A stretch of 64,000 nt of DNA from Sipunculus nudus (GCA_026874595.1 JAPPUL010000073.1:62001-126000), one strand, 5' to 3'. Shown: positions 10,560-21,031, numbered from the stretch's first letter. The notes: generated from the letters alone by a model not told the origin. Translations and numbers: made by a program.

Positions 10560-10745
10560 AATATGGCTTGGGAAAAATAAGTATTATAAGCGTTCAAGAA
10601 TTAGTGAAGCAAAATTTGGAGAAGGGGGGAGAAGGGGAAATAATCAGGTATTTTTCTTTAGATTTGACAGCTATTCAAATAGCTCAATATAAATCTTTTC
10701 AGTATCAGCTTAGTCCTGTTTTAGCTGGTAAAAGCTTTTTTTAAT
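10560..10745 (+). pseudogene. IS1595-like transposase remnant, N-terminal part
   Basis: The blocks YYKRSRISEAKF (about 10583-10618) and YFSLDLTAIQIAQ (about 10648-10690) are in the order and spacing of the N-terminal helix-turn-helix region of ISXO2/IS1595-type transposases (R-x-S-R-I-S...KF, then FSLDLTATQIA). A purine-rich insertion separates them and changes the frame. It ends in a TAA near 10743. Confidence 0.5.
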
Positions 10746-10837
10746 TACTAAAGTGCTATTTGAAAATGTAGCAGTATACTGCTACAAAATGTTCTATTAG
10801 TTTATTTAGCTTATATTGAACTTTTATTTTTAATCTA

Positions 10838-10876
10838 CTCATTCTCTCAACTCATTCTCTCAACTCATTCTCTCAA
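10838..10876. repeat. Three perfect 13-bp tandem repeats
   Basis: The unit CTCATTCTCTCAA occurs three times end to end, in the gap before the MarR-type gene. The copies are identical, so the expansion is recent. Confidence 0.9.
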
Positions 10877-11049
10877 ACATAGTAGCTAACGTTAGTATAA
10901 AATAATCTCTTGTTATTATTACTTTTCATAGCATTATTTTATTATAATTCTAGACTAGAGCTTTAATAATATAGGCTTTGGTATATTATTAAGTTATTAT
11001 TCAAATATTTTTTTAAATGTTATAATGAGTTTATTTACATCAATTTTTA

Positions 11050-11601
11050 ATGAAGAAAAATTACCCTACAAAACATAATAAAAAAGATATTGATAAGATT
11101 CCAATAGTTTCTTCCTCTCATTTAGCAGGAACAGATGATTGGGAAACAAGTGAATTAGAATACTCAATAATAGTTGCTTATAATGCTTTTTCGAGGTGGG
11201 TATCATATGCTTTACGTGCAGCTGAACCTGAATTAAATTCTTTTAGTCCTATTACTATACTCATTTTACATAACGTTAATCATAGAAAAAAGCCAAAGAA
11301 AATATCAGATATTGCTTTCACTTTAAACATTGAAGATATTCATATAGTCAATTATGCTATAAAAAAATTACTTGCAAACAAGCTTATTACAAGCAAAAAA
11401 GAAGGTAAAGAAATTTTTTATAGTTCGACGGAAAAAGGTCAAAATATTTGTAAAAAGTATGCCAATATTAGAGAAAATTGTCTTTTAAGAACGATTGATT
11501 CGTTAGATTTGAATTATGAATATATTAGAGATGTTGCTGATATTCTAAGAACTATGTCAGGAATTTATGATCAGGCATCTAGATCTGCATCTTCGCTATA
11601 A
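11050..11601 (+). CDS. MarR-type winged-helix regulator
   Basis: 183 residues. A variable N-terminal arm is followed by helices and a winged helix: SFSPITILILHNVNHRKKPKKISDIAFTLN as the first helices, HIVNYAIKKLLANKLI as the recognition helix region, and KKEGKEIFYSSTEKG as the wing. It is close to the MarR/COG3355-type repressors found beside TRAP transporters and hydantoinase genes. It lies between the divergent TRAP operon and the oplAH-like gene and could control either. No operator is proven; the 13-bp inverted repeat at 10525 is a candidate. Confidence 0.75.
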   Translation: MKKNYPTKHNKKDIDKIPIVSSSHLAGTDDWETSELEYSIIVAYNAFSRWVSYALRAAEPELNSFSPITILILHNVNHRKKPKKISDIAFTLNIEDIHIVNYAIKKLLANKLITSKKEGKEIFYSSTEKGQNICKKYANIRENCLLRTIDSLDLNYEYIRDVADILRTMSGIYDQASRSASSL

Positions 11602-11937
11602 TTGATTTAATTCATAAATGCTTTGTAAATCGTGCTTATTTTTATATTATCTATCTTAAATAATGAATTATTTGTAGTTAAAATTTTAGTATTTTCTATA
11701 CAATTTAACCCCCCCCCCCCCCCTAACTAAGGTTACTTCATTTTAAAATATTATCACTCTAATTATATTAGTTAGAAAAAATATCATATATGCATTTATT
11801 TTATTTATAAATTATATATATTTTATAAGCAAAGTGAATACATAATTAGAAACAAATAAGTTATTTAGAATTTTTAGTATACTTATGCTCGATTAGCGTT
11901 TTTATATTTGATTTAGGTAAGGGAGTATAATTTAATA
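11602..11937. other. Intergenic region with poly-C tract
   Basis: 336 bases without a gene, very AT-rich except for a run of 15 C at 11709-11723. It should contain the promoter for the oplAH-like gene. A weak SD (AAGGGAG) stands before the ATG at 11938. Confidence 0.5.
11709..11723. repeat. C15 homopolymer
   Basis: Fifteen consecutive C bases in otherwise AT-rich non-coding DNA, 215 bases before the oplAH-like start. Runs this long slip readily during replication, so its length may vary between cells. Confidence 0.85.
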
Positions 11938-14900
11938 ATGTCATCAAAAAAAAATAAGCTATGGGACTTTTGGGTAGATATAGGAGGAACATTTACAGAT
12001 GTAATTGCTTGTGATCCTCAAGGGAATGTATACTCTACAAAAATACTATCTGTAAACCCTCAGAAATACAAGGATTCTGCTGTACAAGGAATTAAAGAGA
12101 TATTAAAAATAAATATAAATGACAATATTCCAGAATATCTAATAAATAATATAAGGGTAGGAACAACGGTTGCAACTAATGCTTTATTAGAAAAGAAAGG
12201 GGAGGATGTATTATTTATTACTACAAAAGGATTCAAAGATATTCAAAGTATTGGATATCAAGTAAGGCCGAAGTTATTTGATTTGAATATTAATTTGCCT
12301 ACTCCTTTGTATAAGGAAGTATTAGAAGTTGATGAAAGAGTCTCTTCAACAGGCGAAGTATTAGTCGCTCTAGATAAAAATCACATTAAAACAACCTTGA
12401 AAAAATATTTTAAAAAAGGATATAGAACTCTTGCAGTTTGTCTAATGCATGCCTTTAATTATAATGAGCATGAAAAAATAATCGGGATATTAGCTAGAGA
12501 AATTGGTTTTTCCCATATTTCTTTAAGTCATGAAGTAAGTCCGGTGCAACGAATTATTTCTAGAGGCTATACGACAGTCTTGGATGCTTATCTTTCCCCA
12601 GTTTTAAGAGCATATGTAAATCAAATTGATAGTGCTCTTGGAACTAAAAATAAAGGTTATAAAAATTTATTGTTTATGAAATCAGATGGTGGTTTATGTG
12701 AGGCAAATTTTTTTCAGGGTAAAGATGCTATTCTTTCCGGGCCAGCAGGTGGAGTTGTTGGTATGGTAAAAACTGCCCAAAACTATGGATTTGACAAAAT
12801 AATCGGATTTGATATGGGAGGAACTTCAACAGATGTGTGTCATTATGCAGGGGAATATGAAAGAATATATAACTATAAAATTTTTGATACTGAGTTAAGC
12901 ATTCCGATGATGAATGTGCATACAATTGCTGCAGGGGGTGGTTCGTTATTAAAATATAAAAACGATAGAATGCAAGTTGGACCAGAAAGTGCCGGTTCAA
13001 TTCCGGGACCTGCTTGCTATGGTAAGGGAGGTGAACTGACTATAACCGATTGTAACTTATTGCTTGGCAAGATACAAACTCATAAATTTCCTAAAATCTT
13101 TGGCCCTGATGCAAATCAACCATTAGATTTATCTATTACTAGAAAAAAATTTAATGTACTTGCAAAACAAATTCCCTCATTCAAAAATAAAAAAAATAGA
13201 TTAGAGCAAATAGCAGAAGGATTTTTAAAAATAGCTGTAGAAAACATGGCTAATTCAATAAAAAAAATTACTATCCAGAGAGGTCATAATGTTGAAAATT
13301 ATGTTATTAACTGTTATGGCGGAGCAGGAGGGCAGCATGTTTGTCAGGTTGCTGATGTACTTGGCGTTAAGAAAATTTTTATACATCAACATGCCGGTGT
13401 ATTATCTGCTCTTGGCATCGGATTAGCTAATTTAAATGCAACTAAACAGCATCAATTTTCAAAACCAATTAATAAGCATAAAGAAGCTTTGAAGGTATTA
13501 AACAAAATCAATACAGAAGCTATAAACGAGTTATTAGAACAAGGAATAAATAAAAATCAAATTAATATAATTAATAAAGCTCATATTCGAACAGTTGGAT
13601 CAGATAAAAGTTTAATTATCACATTTGATGATAATGTTGAAAATATGATACAAAAGTTTAATGAAAAACATAAAAAGAGATTCGGTTTTATACCCAAATA
13701 TGATAATTTAATTATTGATATGCTAACAACAGAAGCAATAGCATTTAATGACGAAATAGCATTTAATAATAGCTCTGCTCCAACAACTGCTCATACAGAT
13801 AATATTAAAATTAAAAACTATGAAATTAAAAAACTATGAATATGTAAAAATGTTCACTATGGGTTTTTGGCATGAAGTTAAATTAGTGAGTAGAAATGAT
13901 ATGGTTATTGGTGAAACAATTATAGGGCCTGCTGTCATAGTGGAAAAAACTGGTACCAATATTATAGAGCCAAGCTGGCAAGCAAAGATAATATCAACAT
14001 CGGCAATCCTATTAACTAAAGTTGGTTGTGCAAATGATGATTTGTCTTTTTCTAAAGAGGAAGACCCTATTATGCTTGAAATTTTCAATAATTTATTTAT
14101 GACAATTGCTGAGGAGATGGGTGATACATTATCAAAAACTGCAAGTTCTGTAAATATGAAAGAACGTCTTGATTTTTCATGTGCATTATTTGATGCAAAA
14201 GGAAATTTAGTAGCAAATGCTCCCCATGTCCCAGTACATTTGGGTTCTATGAGCGATAGTATAAAAAACATGCTTGAAATTAATAAAAATAAAATGCGCC
14301 CTGGTGATGTTTTAATGACTAACAATCCTTTTAATGGAGGGACTCATTTGCCTGATATTACAGTAATAACACCAGTTTTCAACGATGAAGGTAATAAGAT
14401 TATTTATATTTTAGCATCTAGAGGCCATCATGCAGATATTGGAGGTATAACTCCAGGTTCATGTCCTCCTGATAGCCAAAAAATCTATGAAGAGGGGGTA
14501 GTGATAGACAATTTTCTTCTCGTAGATAAAGGACAATTTAGAGAGCAAGAATTGCGGCAACTCTTATCTTCTGGCGATTATCCATGTAGAAATATTAATC
14601 AAAATGTAGCGGATCTCTTAGCCCAGATTGCAGCTAATGAAACTGGAATAAGAAGAATGAAAAAAGTACAACAAAAATATTCCTATGAAGTAATTAATAA
14701 GTACATGCAATATATTCAAAATAATGCAGAAAAAAGTGTTGGAGAAGCTATTGCAAATTTAAATGATTATTCTTTTAAACACGACCTTAAATATGAACTA
14801 GATAACGGAGATAGTATAGTATTAAATATTAAAGTTGATACAAAAACAAAAAAATGCCACTTTAGATTTTAGTGGGACATCAAAACAAGACAAGTTTAAC

Positions 14901-15608
14901 TACAATGCTCCTTTATCAATTTGTAAAGCAGCTACTATGTATGTTTTCAGAACATTGATAAAATCTGATATTCCTCTTAATGAAGGTTTTCTAAAACCTA
15001 TTAAAATCATAGCTCCAAGAGGTACAATAATTAATCCAAATTATCCAGCAGCAGTTATTGCAGGAAATACTGAAATTAGTCAAGCAATAACAAATGCGTT
15101 ATTTAGAGCCCTGGGGATTGTTGCATGTTCACAGGGAACGATGAACAATTTTGCTTATGGAAATGAGAACTTCCAAAATTATGAAACTATATGTGGTGGT
15201 ACTGGAGCAGGGAATGGATTTAATGGTACTACTGTACATAGTCATATGACAAATACTAAAATGCTTGATCCAGAAATTTTAGAAATAAGATATCCTGTTA
15301 GGGTTGAAGAAATATCAATAAGAAAAGGCTCTGGTGGTAAAGGCAAATGGAATGGGGGTGATGGGCTTATTCGCAAGATACATTTTCTTGAAAAGATGAC
15401 TGTTACAATTCTTTCGTCGAGTCGTAAAATAGCGCCATATGGCCTTTGTGGTGGAGAAGCAGGAGCCGTGGGAATAAATTTTATTGAAAAAAAAGATGGT
15501 TCTATAATTAACCTTAAAGGGAATGCTAAAAATATACTTATGCCAGGCGATAGTTTTATTATACATACTCCAGGTGGTGGAGGATATGGACAAAACGATG
15601 AAATTTAA
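11938..15608 (+). pseudogene. 5-oxoprolinase / hydantoinase A+B fusion-like protein, two frameshifts
   Basis: The HyuA part opens with an ATP-binding motif (VDIGGTFTDVIACD), then GTTVATNALLE, FDMGGTSTDV and CYGKGG. The HyuB part has SVNMKERLDFSCALFD, NNPFNGGTHLPD, GHHADIGG and, at its end, PGGGGYG. Such fused enzymes of about 1,200 residues open 5-oxo-L-proline or hydantoin-like rings with ATP in the cytosol. Here the frame breaks twice. A 15/16-base tandem duplication at 13810-13840 puts a TGA after residue 633, and an extra A in the A7 run at 14848-14854 ends the middle segment at 14872. The three open segments are 11938-13839, 13820-14872 and 14835-15608. Otherwise all conserved blocks are present, so the damage is recent. 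Confidence 0.85.
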
Positions 15609-16351
15609 ATTAATTTATTCATAATGAATTTTTATTAATTTACAAGAGATTTAGTTATCATAATAGCTTTCTTTATAGATATCTTGCCTTTATTTTTATC
15701 TTGCAAAGAATAGATCCCATATTAAGAAAATATCTAGATATTGGTCATTTTAGATATATCCTTTAGAATTTAGGTGTATTTTTTATGCATTATTATTTGG
15801 AATGGCTAGATTTGCAATGAATAGAGAAGAAATGCCTTTTAACAAAACTTAAAGGCTATGGGGAAAAAAGCATCAAGTAAAAAAGTAACGCCTGAAATTG
15901 CTAAAATAAGAAGAATTGATATTGGTACAGATTCTATATCTTCTAAAAGGCACAAGAATATTAATTCAACAGCAGATTTAATTAAACTGATAAAAAAATA
16001 AAGAAAAACTGCCAACTTAGTGTCTAGTACAATTATTGAACTACTAAAGCCTTATAACATACTAATACTTTAAGAGCAGACAGTTGCAAGCAGTTTACTT
16101 TCCACGAAAAAAAGCCAATTGTTAAATAATAGACCAAGAAAGGCCTGAATTATAAATCGCCGTAAGTACTGTTTTAATAGTAGATTATAAGTAGCACAAA
16201 GCTGCACTTAGAATTTGAGCTTAGGATATAGATATGACTAATTCTTAAAAAAATCGATAATACTCTTGAATCTAAATGAAGTTTATAGTATCCCTGGTAA
16301 GTTGTAAAATAGATTTGCCTTGATTTTTTTAATTTTTGTGGACAAATAAAA
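15609..16351. other. Intergenic region upstream of the phenol operon
   Basis: About 740 bases of AT-rich DNA with one small open frame (listed). The phenol operon promoter should be near 16200-16340. I looked for a sigma-54 type -24/-12 pair as in the classic dmp operon and did not find a convincing one. No DmpR-type regulator gene is in the window. Confidence 0.4.
15858..16001 (+). CDS. Small basic open frame, unknown
   Basis: 47 residues beginning MGKKASSKKVTPEIAKIRR and ending in LIKLIKK. It has many lysines and no hydrophobic segment. No good SD precedes the ATG. It could be a small nucleic-acid-binding protein, a gene relic, or chance. Confidence 0.25.
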   Translation: MGKKASSKKVTPEIAKIRRIDIGTDSISSKRHKNINSTADLIKLIKK

Positions 16352-16627
16352 ATGAATCAACAAGTTGATGGCTGCGCAGAATATGGTCTTTTAAAAGTAA
16401 ATATGGATTGTTATGTTCGAGTTACAGGAGTGCGTAACGATGCTTTTGTAGAATTTGACTTTTCTTTTGACGACCCATCAATTTTTTTAGAATTAGTATT
16501 ACCTATTAAGCAATTTGAAGAGTTTTGTTCACGTCACAAGGTCAAACAATTAACTCCAGAACAAGAACAACAAGTTGATTTAGATAAATTAAAGTGGCGG
16601 TATGGTCAACCTGGTATTAAAGAGTAG
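16352..16627 (+). CDS. dmpK: Phenol hydroxylase assembly/activation subunit P0
   Basis: 91 residues. The core YVRVTGVRNDAFVEFDFSF and the later FLELVLPIKQFEEFC match the small DmpK/PhyK family, which is thought to help load iron into the oxygenase rather than take part in turnover. It is the first gene of the dmpKLMNOP order and is followed by a run of 12-bp repeats and the SD of dmpL. The N-terminus is longer and less conserved than the rest. Confidence 0.88.
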   Translation: MNQQVDGCAEYGLLKVNMDCYVRVTGVRNDAFVEFDFSFDDPSIFLELVLPIKQFEEFCSRHKVKQLTPEQEQQVDLDKLKWRYGQPGIKE

Positions 16628-16634
16628 ATTTTTT

Positions 16635-16669
16635 ATTTAATACATTATTTAATACATTATTTGATACAT
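16635..16669. repeat. 12-bp tandem repeats between dmpK and dmpL
   Basis: The unit ATTTAATACATT occurs twice perfectly and a third time with two changes, filling the gap just upstream of the dmpL ribosome site. Copy number could alter mRNA spacing between the two genes. Confidence 0.85.
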
Positions 16670-16682
16670 AGGAGAAGATAGA

Positions 16683-17726
16683 ATGCAAATCGATATTAAA
16701 GCAAAGAAATTAGAGCCAGTTCGGCATACTTATAGTCACCTAGCCAGGCGTTTTGGAGAAGATAAGCCAGCAACTCGTTATGAAGAAGCAGTATTAGACA
16801 TACAAGCCACTGAGAATTTTCATTACCGTCCAACTTGGCAGCCAGAAAAGGAGTTATACGATCCGTCTCGGACTGCTATTGATATGGAAGATTGGTATAA
16901 GTTTCTTGATCCTAGACAATTTTATTATGGCAATTATTGTATAACTCGTTCTAAACAACAAGATTCAGCAGACCGAAATTTTAAATTTGTTGAAAAGCGT
17001 CAATTAATAGGAAGCATACCTGAAGATACAAAAGAGCAAATCAAAAAAGTAATATTGCCTCTAAGACACTTTGAGTGGGGTGCGAATATGAACAATACAC
17101 AAATATGCGCTATGGGTTATGGGACAGCTATTACTTCAGCTGCTATGTTGCATGCAGCAGATAGGCTAGGTAATGCTCAATATATTACAAGGATTGGATT
17201 ATTATTATCTTATGGTGATTCTGCAATATTAGATGATTCAAAAGCATTATGGATGGACGATGCTAGTTGGCAAGGAGTTCGTAAAATGGTTGAAGATAGC
17301 CTAGTAGTTGAGGACTGGTTTGAATTATTTGTTGCACAAAATTTAGTAATGGATGGTTTGCTGTATCCTATTTTATTTGGTGAATTTGAGAAAAGAGTCA
17401 ATTCTTCAGGTGGTTCTACATATTCTATGTTAACTGAGTTTATGGTTAATTGGTACGATGAGTCATTGCGTTGGGTTGATAAACAAATAGCTGTTGCTAC
17501 TTCTGAATCACTTGCTAATAAGAAATTAGTAAGTGAATGGTTTGCCAGATGGGAAGAACAGGCAGTATTGGGTTTAGAGCCTTTAGTTAATGTTGCATTT
17601 GATAATGGAGATGAAGTATTAAAAAACGCTATTGCTGGACTTAAAGAAAGAGCAGAAAAAAGTGGCATTAAGCCGGCAAGTGGATTGGAAAAAATGGCAT
17701 CTAAAATTAAAGGGAGAATATCATGA
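16683..17726 (+). CDS. dmpL: Phenol hydroxylase, oxygenase beta subunit P1
   Basis: 347 residues, close to the usual 330-350 for DmpL/TouE-type beta subunits, with family blocks such as TRYEEAVLDIQATENFHYRP and WYKFLDPRQFYYGNY. It has no iron ligands. It pairs with the diiron alpha subunit (DmpN) and DmpO in the hydroxylase core that turns phenol into catechol. A strong SD (TAGGAGA) precedes it, and its stop overlaps the dmpM start by 4 bases. It looks complete. Confidence 0.93.
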   Translation: MQIDIKAKKLEPVRHTYSHLARRFGEDKPATRYEEAVLDIQATENFHYRPTWQPEKELYDPSRTAIDMEDWYKFLDPRQFYYGNYCITRSKQQDSADRNFKFVEKRQLIGSIPEDTKEQIKKVILPLRHFEWGANMNNTQICAMGYGTAITSAAMLHAADRLGNAQYITRIGLLLSYGDSAILDDSKALWMDDASWQGVRKMVEDSLVVEDWFELFVAQNLVMDGLLYPILFGEFEKRVNSSGGSTYSMLTEFMVNWYDESLRWVDKQIAVATSESLANKKLVSEWFARWEEQAVLGLEPLVNVAFDNGDEVLKNAIAGLKERAEKSGIKPASGLEKMASKIKGRIS

Positions 17727-17989
17727 GTAAAGTTTTTCTGGCATTACAAGATGTAGATGAGGCAAGGCCAGTTGTTGAAGCGATTTTAGCTGATAATCCT
17801 GGAGCAGAAGTAGAGAATGAGCCGGCAATGGTGCGAATTGTAGCTGAGAACAAATTAGTAGTAAAAAGGGAAACGGTTTCTGGTATTTTAGGTAGAGATT
17901 GGGAGCCACAGGATATTCAACTTATATTAATATCTTTTGGAGGCAACCTAAACGAAGATGATGATCAGTTTACAGTTTACTGGAACTAA
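17723..17989 (+). CDS. dmpM: Phenol hydroxylase regulatory (coupling) protein P2
   Basis: 88 residues of the MmoB/DmpM family, with the conserved end region DIQLILISFGGNLNEDDDQFTVYWN. This small cofactor-free protein binds the oxygenase and couples electron input to oxygen activation. It overlaps dmpL by 4 bases. The length is normal and no lesion is seen. Confidence 0.93.
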   Translation: MSKVFLALQDVDEARPVVEAILADNPGAEVENEPAMVRIVAENKLVVKRETVSGILGRDWEPQDIQLILISFGGNLNEDDDQFTVYWN

Positions 17990-18015
17990 TAGATTAATAG
18001 ATAAGGAGAAGACTT

Positions 18016-19515
18016 ATGAAAAAGAGATTAAGTATGCGTGATCGTTATAAATATATGACGCGTTTAGGGTGGGAAACCACATATCAACCAATGGATAAAG
18101 TTTTCCCTTATGATAAATACGAAGGTATTAAAATTAAAGATTGGGATGCTTGGCAAGATCCATTTCGAATGACTATGGAGGCTTACTGGAAATATCAAGG
18201 TGAGAAAGAGAAAAAGTTATATGCAATTATGGATGCATTTGCTCAAAGCAATGGTCACCTAAATATAACAGATCCAAGATATGTTAGTGCTTTAAAATTA
18301 TTCGTATAAGGAGTATCTCCTTTAGAATATCAGGCACACCGTGGTTTTTCGCGTAATGGTCGTCATTTTCGAGGGGAAGGTCCTAGGGTAGCTTGTCAAA
18401 TGCAATCACTTGATGAATTGCGACATGTGCAAACACAAGTGCATACATTAAGCCATTACAACAAATATTTTGATGGTTTTCATGACTTTACTCGTTTTCA
18501 CGATAGGGTATGGTATTTATCGGTCCCAAAATCATTCTTTGATGATGCTAATACTGCAGGTCCATTTGAATTTCTGGTTGCAATTGGTTTTTCTTTTGAG
18601 TTTGTTTTAACAAACTTATTGTTCGTGCCATTTATGTCTGGTGCGGCTTATAATGGTGATATGTCTACAGTAACTTTTGGTTTTTCAGCACAATCAGATG
18701 AAGCTCGTCATATGACATTAGGCCTTGAGGGTATTAAGTTTATGTTAGAGCAAGATGAAGGCAATGTAGCAATTATTCAACGCTGGATTGATAAATGGTT
18801 ATGGCGAGGATATAAAGTGTTGTCATTAGTTGGGATGATGATGGACTATATGCTACCGGAAAGCCCGATGTCTTGGAAAGAAGCTTGGGAGATTTATTTT
18901 GAAGAGAATGGAGGGGCTTTATTTAATGACTTAGCTAGATATGGCATTAAAGTTCCTGATTATGCTACAATTTGTGCAGCAGAAAAAGAGCATATCAGTC
19001 ACCAAGTATGGAGTATTTTTTATAACTTTGGGGCTGCAGCAGCATTCCACACCTGGATGCCAGATGCTAAGAAAATGGACTGGTTGACATCTAAATACCC
19101 AAATACTTTTGATAAATACTATCGTCCTCGTTATGAGCATTGGAAAAAAGAAGAGGCTAAAGGCAATCGTTATTATTCACAAACTTTGCCTATGTTGTGC
19201 AACACTTGTCAAATTCCGATGGGCTTTACCGAGGTTACAGACTTTACTCAAGTGGCATACCGAAGCACTGAATTTAAAGGCGATAAATATCATTTTTGTT
19301 CTGACCAATGCAAAAGTATATTTGATTATGAGCCGGAGAAATTCTGTCAATCTTGGATGCCAGTTCAGCAAATTTTCCAAGGGAATTGTGGTGGTGCAGA
19401 GCTTGAGGACGTTCTTAAATGGTATGGCATGGATTTAGGAGTAGATAATATGGATTATGTCGGTTCACCAGAAGAGAAACGCTGGAAAGAATGGAAGGGG
19501 ATTAAGGTTAGTTGA
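18016..19515 (+). pseudogene. dmpN: Phenol hydroxylase oxygenase alpha subunit P3, in-frame stop
   Basis: This is the catalytic diiron subunit. After 97 normal residues (start MKKRLSMRDRYKYMTR) a TAA at 18307-18309 interrupts the frame. The same frame then goes on at once with GVSPLEYQAHRGF, which holds the first iron ligand Glu. It continues through DELRHVQ and DEARHM (the two ExxH iron sites) and the C-terminal CNTCQIP/FCSDQC cysteine pairs to a normal end at 19515, about 500 codons in all. Apart from the one stop, nothing is damaged. The short product would lack every iron ligand. The codon was probably CAA or similar. The SD AAGGAG precedes the ATG. Confidence 0.92.
18308..18322. other. 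Small hairpin at the dmpN internal stop
   Basis: AAGGAG and CTCCTT pair around a 3-base loop, with the stop codon at the 5' foot of the stem. The first arm is also a perfect SD-like sequence, but no ATG, GTG or TTG follows at the right distance. I read it as probably accidental. Confidence 0.35.
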
Positions 19516-19564
19516 TAAAGAACTGTTTTTTTAAGTTAAAATTATATTTGTATAGGAGAAACAT

Positions 19565-19924
19565 ATGGGAGTAAGAGCAATTGGTGAATATCCAGCTATA
19601 GTCAAAGATAACGTAGAAAACTTTCACGGCAATCAATTAGTATTTGTTGGATGGGACCACCACCTAATGATAGATTCGCCCCGAGCTTTTCCATTGCCGC
19701 CCGATATGCCTTTTGGTGCTCTTGTAAAAGAGGTATTGCCTGGAGCTTATTCTCCACACCCAGAGTGGGGGAGTGTTAGTTGGGATGCTGTAAATTGGAT
19801 GCTTGATGGTGAGACTTTTACACCTGATTTTGAAAAAAGCTTAAAAGATAATGGTGTTGGACATAAGTCGGTTATTCGTTTTAAGACACCAGGGTTAAAC
19901 GGAATTGAAGGCTCTGGCAGTTAA
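19565..19924 (+). CDS. dmpO: Phenol hydroxylase oxygenase gamma subunit P4
   Basis: 119 residues with the DmpO/TouB-type marks VFVGWDHHLMIDSPRAFPL and a C-terminal IRFKTPGLNGIEGSGS. It is a structural subunit of the oxygenase with no cofactor. A good SD (TAGGAG) precedes it. Its last codons and stop lie inside a 17-bp tandem duplication (19910-19943), which leaves the protein intact. Confidence 0.92.
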   Translation: MGVRAIGEYPAIVKDNVENFHGNQLVFVGWDHHLMIDSPRAFPLPPDMPFGALVKEVLPGAYSPHPEWGSVSWDAVNWMLDGETFTPDFEKSLKDNGVGHKSVIRFKTPGLNGIEGSGS

Positions 19925-19943
19925 TAGGCTCTGGCAGTTAATA
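19910..19943. repeat. 17-bp tandem duplication at the dmpO stop
   Basis: The unit GGCTCTGGCAGTTAATA is present twice with no difference. The first copy holds the last codons and TAA of dmpO, and the second is untranslated spacer before dmpP. Confidence 0.95.
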
Positions 19944-19946
19944 ATT

Positions 19947-21011
19947 ATGAGATATAAAGTAACAATCCAGCCAACTGGTGATGTTATAGAGGTTGAGGAT
20001 GGACAAAGTATTTTGGATGCATCTTTGCGCTCAGGAGTGTATCTTCCTCACGCCTGCGGTCATGGTTTATGTGCTACATGTAAGGTTGAGGTATTGGAGG
20101 GAGAAATAGAGCATGGAGATGCTTCACCATTTGCGCTAATGGATATGGAGCGAGATGAAGGCAAATGTCTTGCATGTTGTGCGACTCCTACTTCTGATTT
20201 AACTGTTGAGGCCGATATTGAAGAGGATGAGGATGCTGAGAGTTATGCTGTTCGTGACTTTGTGGGAGAGGTTGTTGAGTTAAAAACACTAACGCCAAGA
20301 ATACGAGGGATCTTTATTAAAATTAAAGATAGATTTGAGTTTCAAGCGGGGCAGTATATTAACTTATTACTTCCTGGCCTGGAGGATTATCCTCGAGCTT
20401 TTTCTATTTCTAATCCGCCATCAGAAAAAGACATCATTGAGCTTAATGTGTGCCTTATTGAAGATGGCAAAGGGACTAGATATTTACATAACGATTTAAA
20501 AGTAGGGGATGAGATTAAATTTACTGGTCCTTATGGGCGTTTTTTTGTGCGTAAATCGAAACCGGCACCGATGATTTTCTTGGCAGGAGGCTCTGGCTTA
20601 TCTAGTGTTAAATCTATGATCTTAGATTTATTTGAGCAAGCTGAAAGCAGAGAGGTAATTCTAATCTACGGTGCACGTGATAAAAATGAAATCTATTATA
20701 GTGAACTATTTAAAGAGCTTGAGAATAAGCATAAGAATTTCACTTATGTGGTAGCAATATCCCAAGAAAGCATAGAAGGCTCAGACTGGAGTGGAAAGAT
20801 TGGTTTTGTTCATGAAGCTCTTAAGGAGGAATTTGCTGGTAATTTTTCTGGATATAAAGCCTATATGTGTGGGCCTCCCCCAATGATTGATGCTTGTATT
20901 ACTACTTTAATGGAAGGGAGGCTGTTTGAACGCGATATGTATATGGAAAATTTTTACACTAGGGCAAGTAAAAACGAAAAACCTAAAGGTCCACTTTTTA
21001 AAAATTTATAA
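19947..21011 (+). CDS. dmpP: Phenol hydroxylase reductase P5
   Basis: 354 residues. The N-terminal plant-type [2Fe-2S] domain has the cysteines of HACGHGLCATCKVEV and the distant KCLACCATP. Then comes an FNR-like module with FAD site RAFSISNPP, a GPYGRF loop, NAD site AGGSGLSSVKS and C-terminal MCGPPPMIDACI. It passes electrons from NADH to the diiron oxygenase. I place the start at the ATG at 19947 (MRYKVTIQP), the family start. A longer open frame to 19905 exists only because of the 17-bp duplication. Confidence 0.94.
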   Translation: MRYKVTIQPTGDVIEVEDGQSILDASLRSGVYLPHACGHGLCATCKVEVLEGEIEHGDASPFALMDMERDEGKCLACCATPTSDLTVEADIEEDEDAESYAVRDFVGEVVELKTLTPRIRGIFIKIKDRFEFQAGQYINLLLPGLEDYPRAFSISNPPSEKDIIELNVCLIEDGKGTRYLHNDLKVGDEIKFTGPYGRFFVRKSKPAPMIFLAGGSGLSSVKSMILDLFEQAESREVILIYGARDKNEIYYSELFKELENKHKNFTYVVAISQESIEGSDWSGKIGFVHEALKEEFAGNFSGYKAYMCGPPPMIDACITTLMEGRLFERDMYMENFYTRASKNEKPKGPLFKNL

Positions 21012-21031
21012 ATAGATGTAAGTATAAGAAT

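Larger units (their letters stand above)
10323..11049. other. Intergenic region with IS remnant and repeats
   Basis: AT-rich stretch between the TRAP operon and the MarR gene, which point away from each other, so promoters for both should lie here. It contains the hairpin, IS1595-like remnant and 13-bp repeats listed separately. No other gene is seen. Confidence 0.5.

Noticed and set aside
16240-16340. Sigma-54 promoter for the phenol operon
   Set aside because: No GG and GC pair at the required spacing with the expected flanks was found.
18931-19438. Overlapping frames inside dmpN
   Set aside because: Out-of-frame shadows of the conserved alpha subunit.
19905-19946. Earlier start for dmpP
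   Set aside because: The extension exists only because of the 17-bp duplication. The family start and fold begin at 19947.
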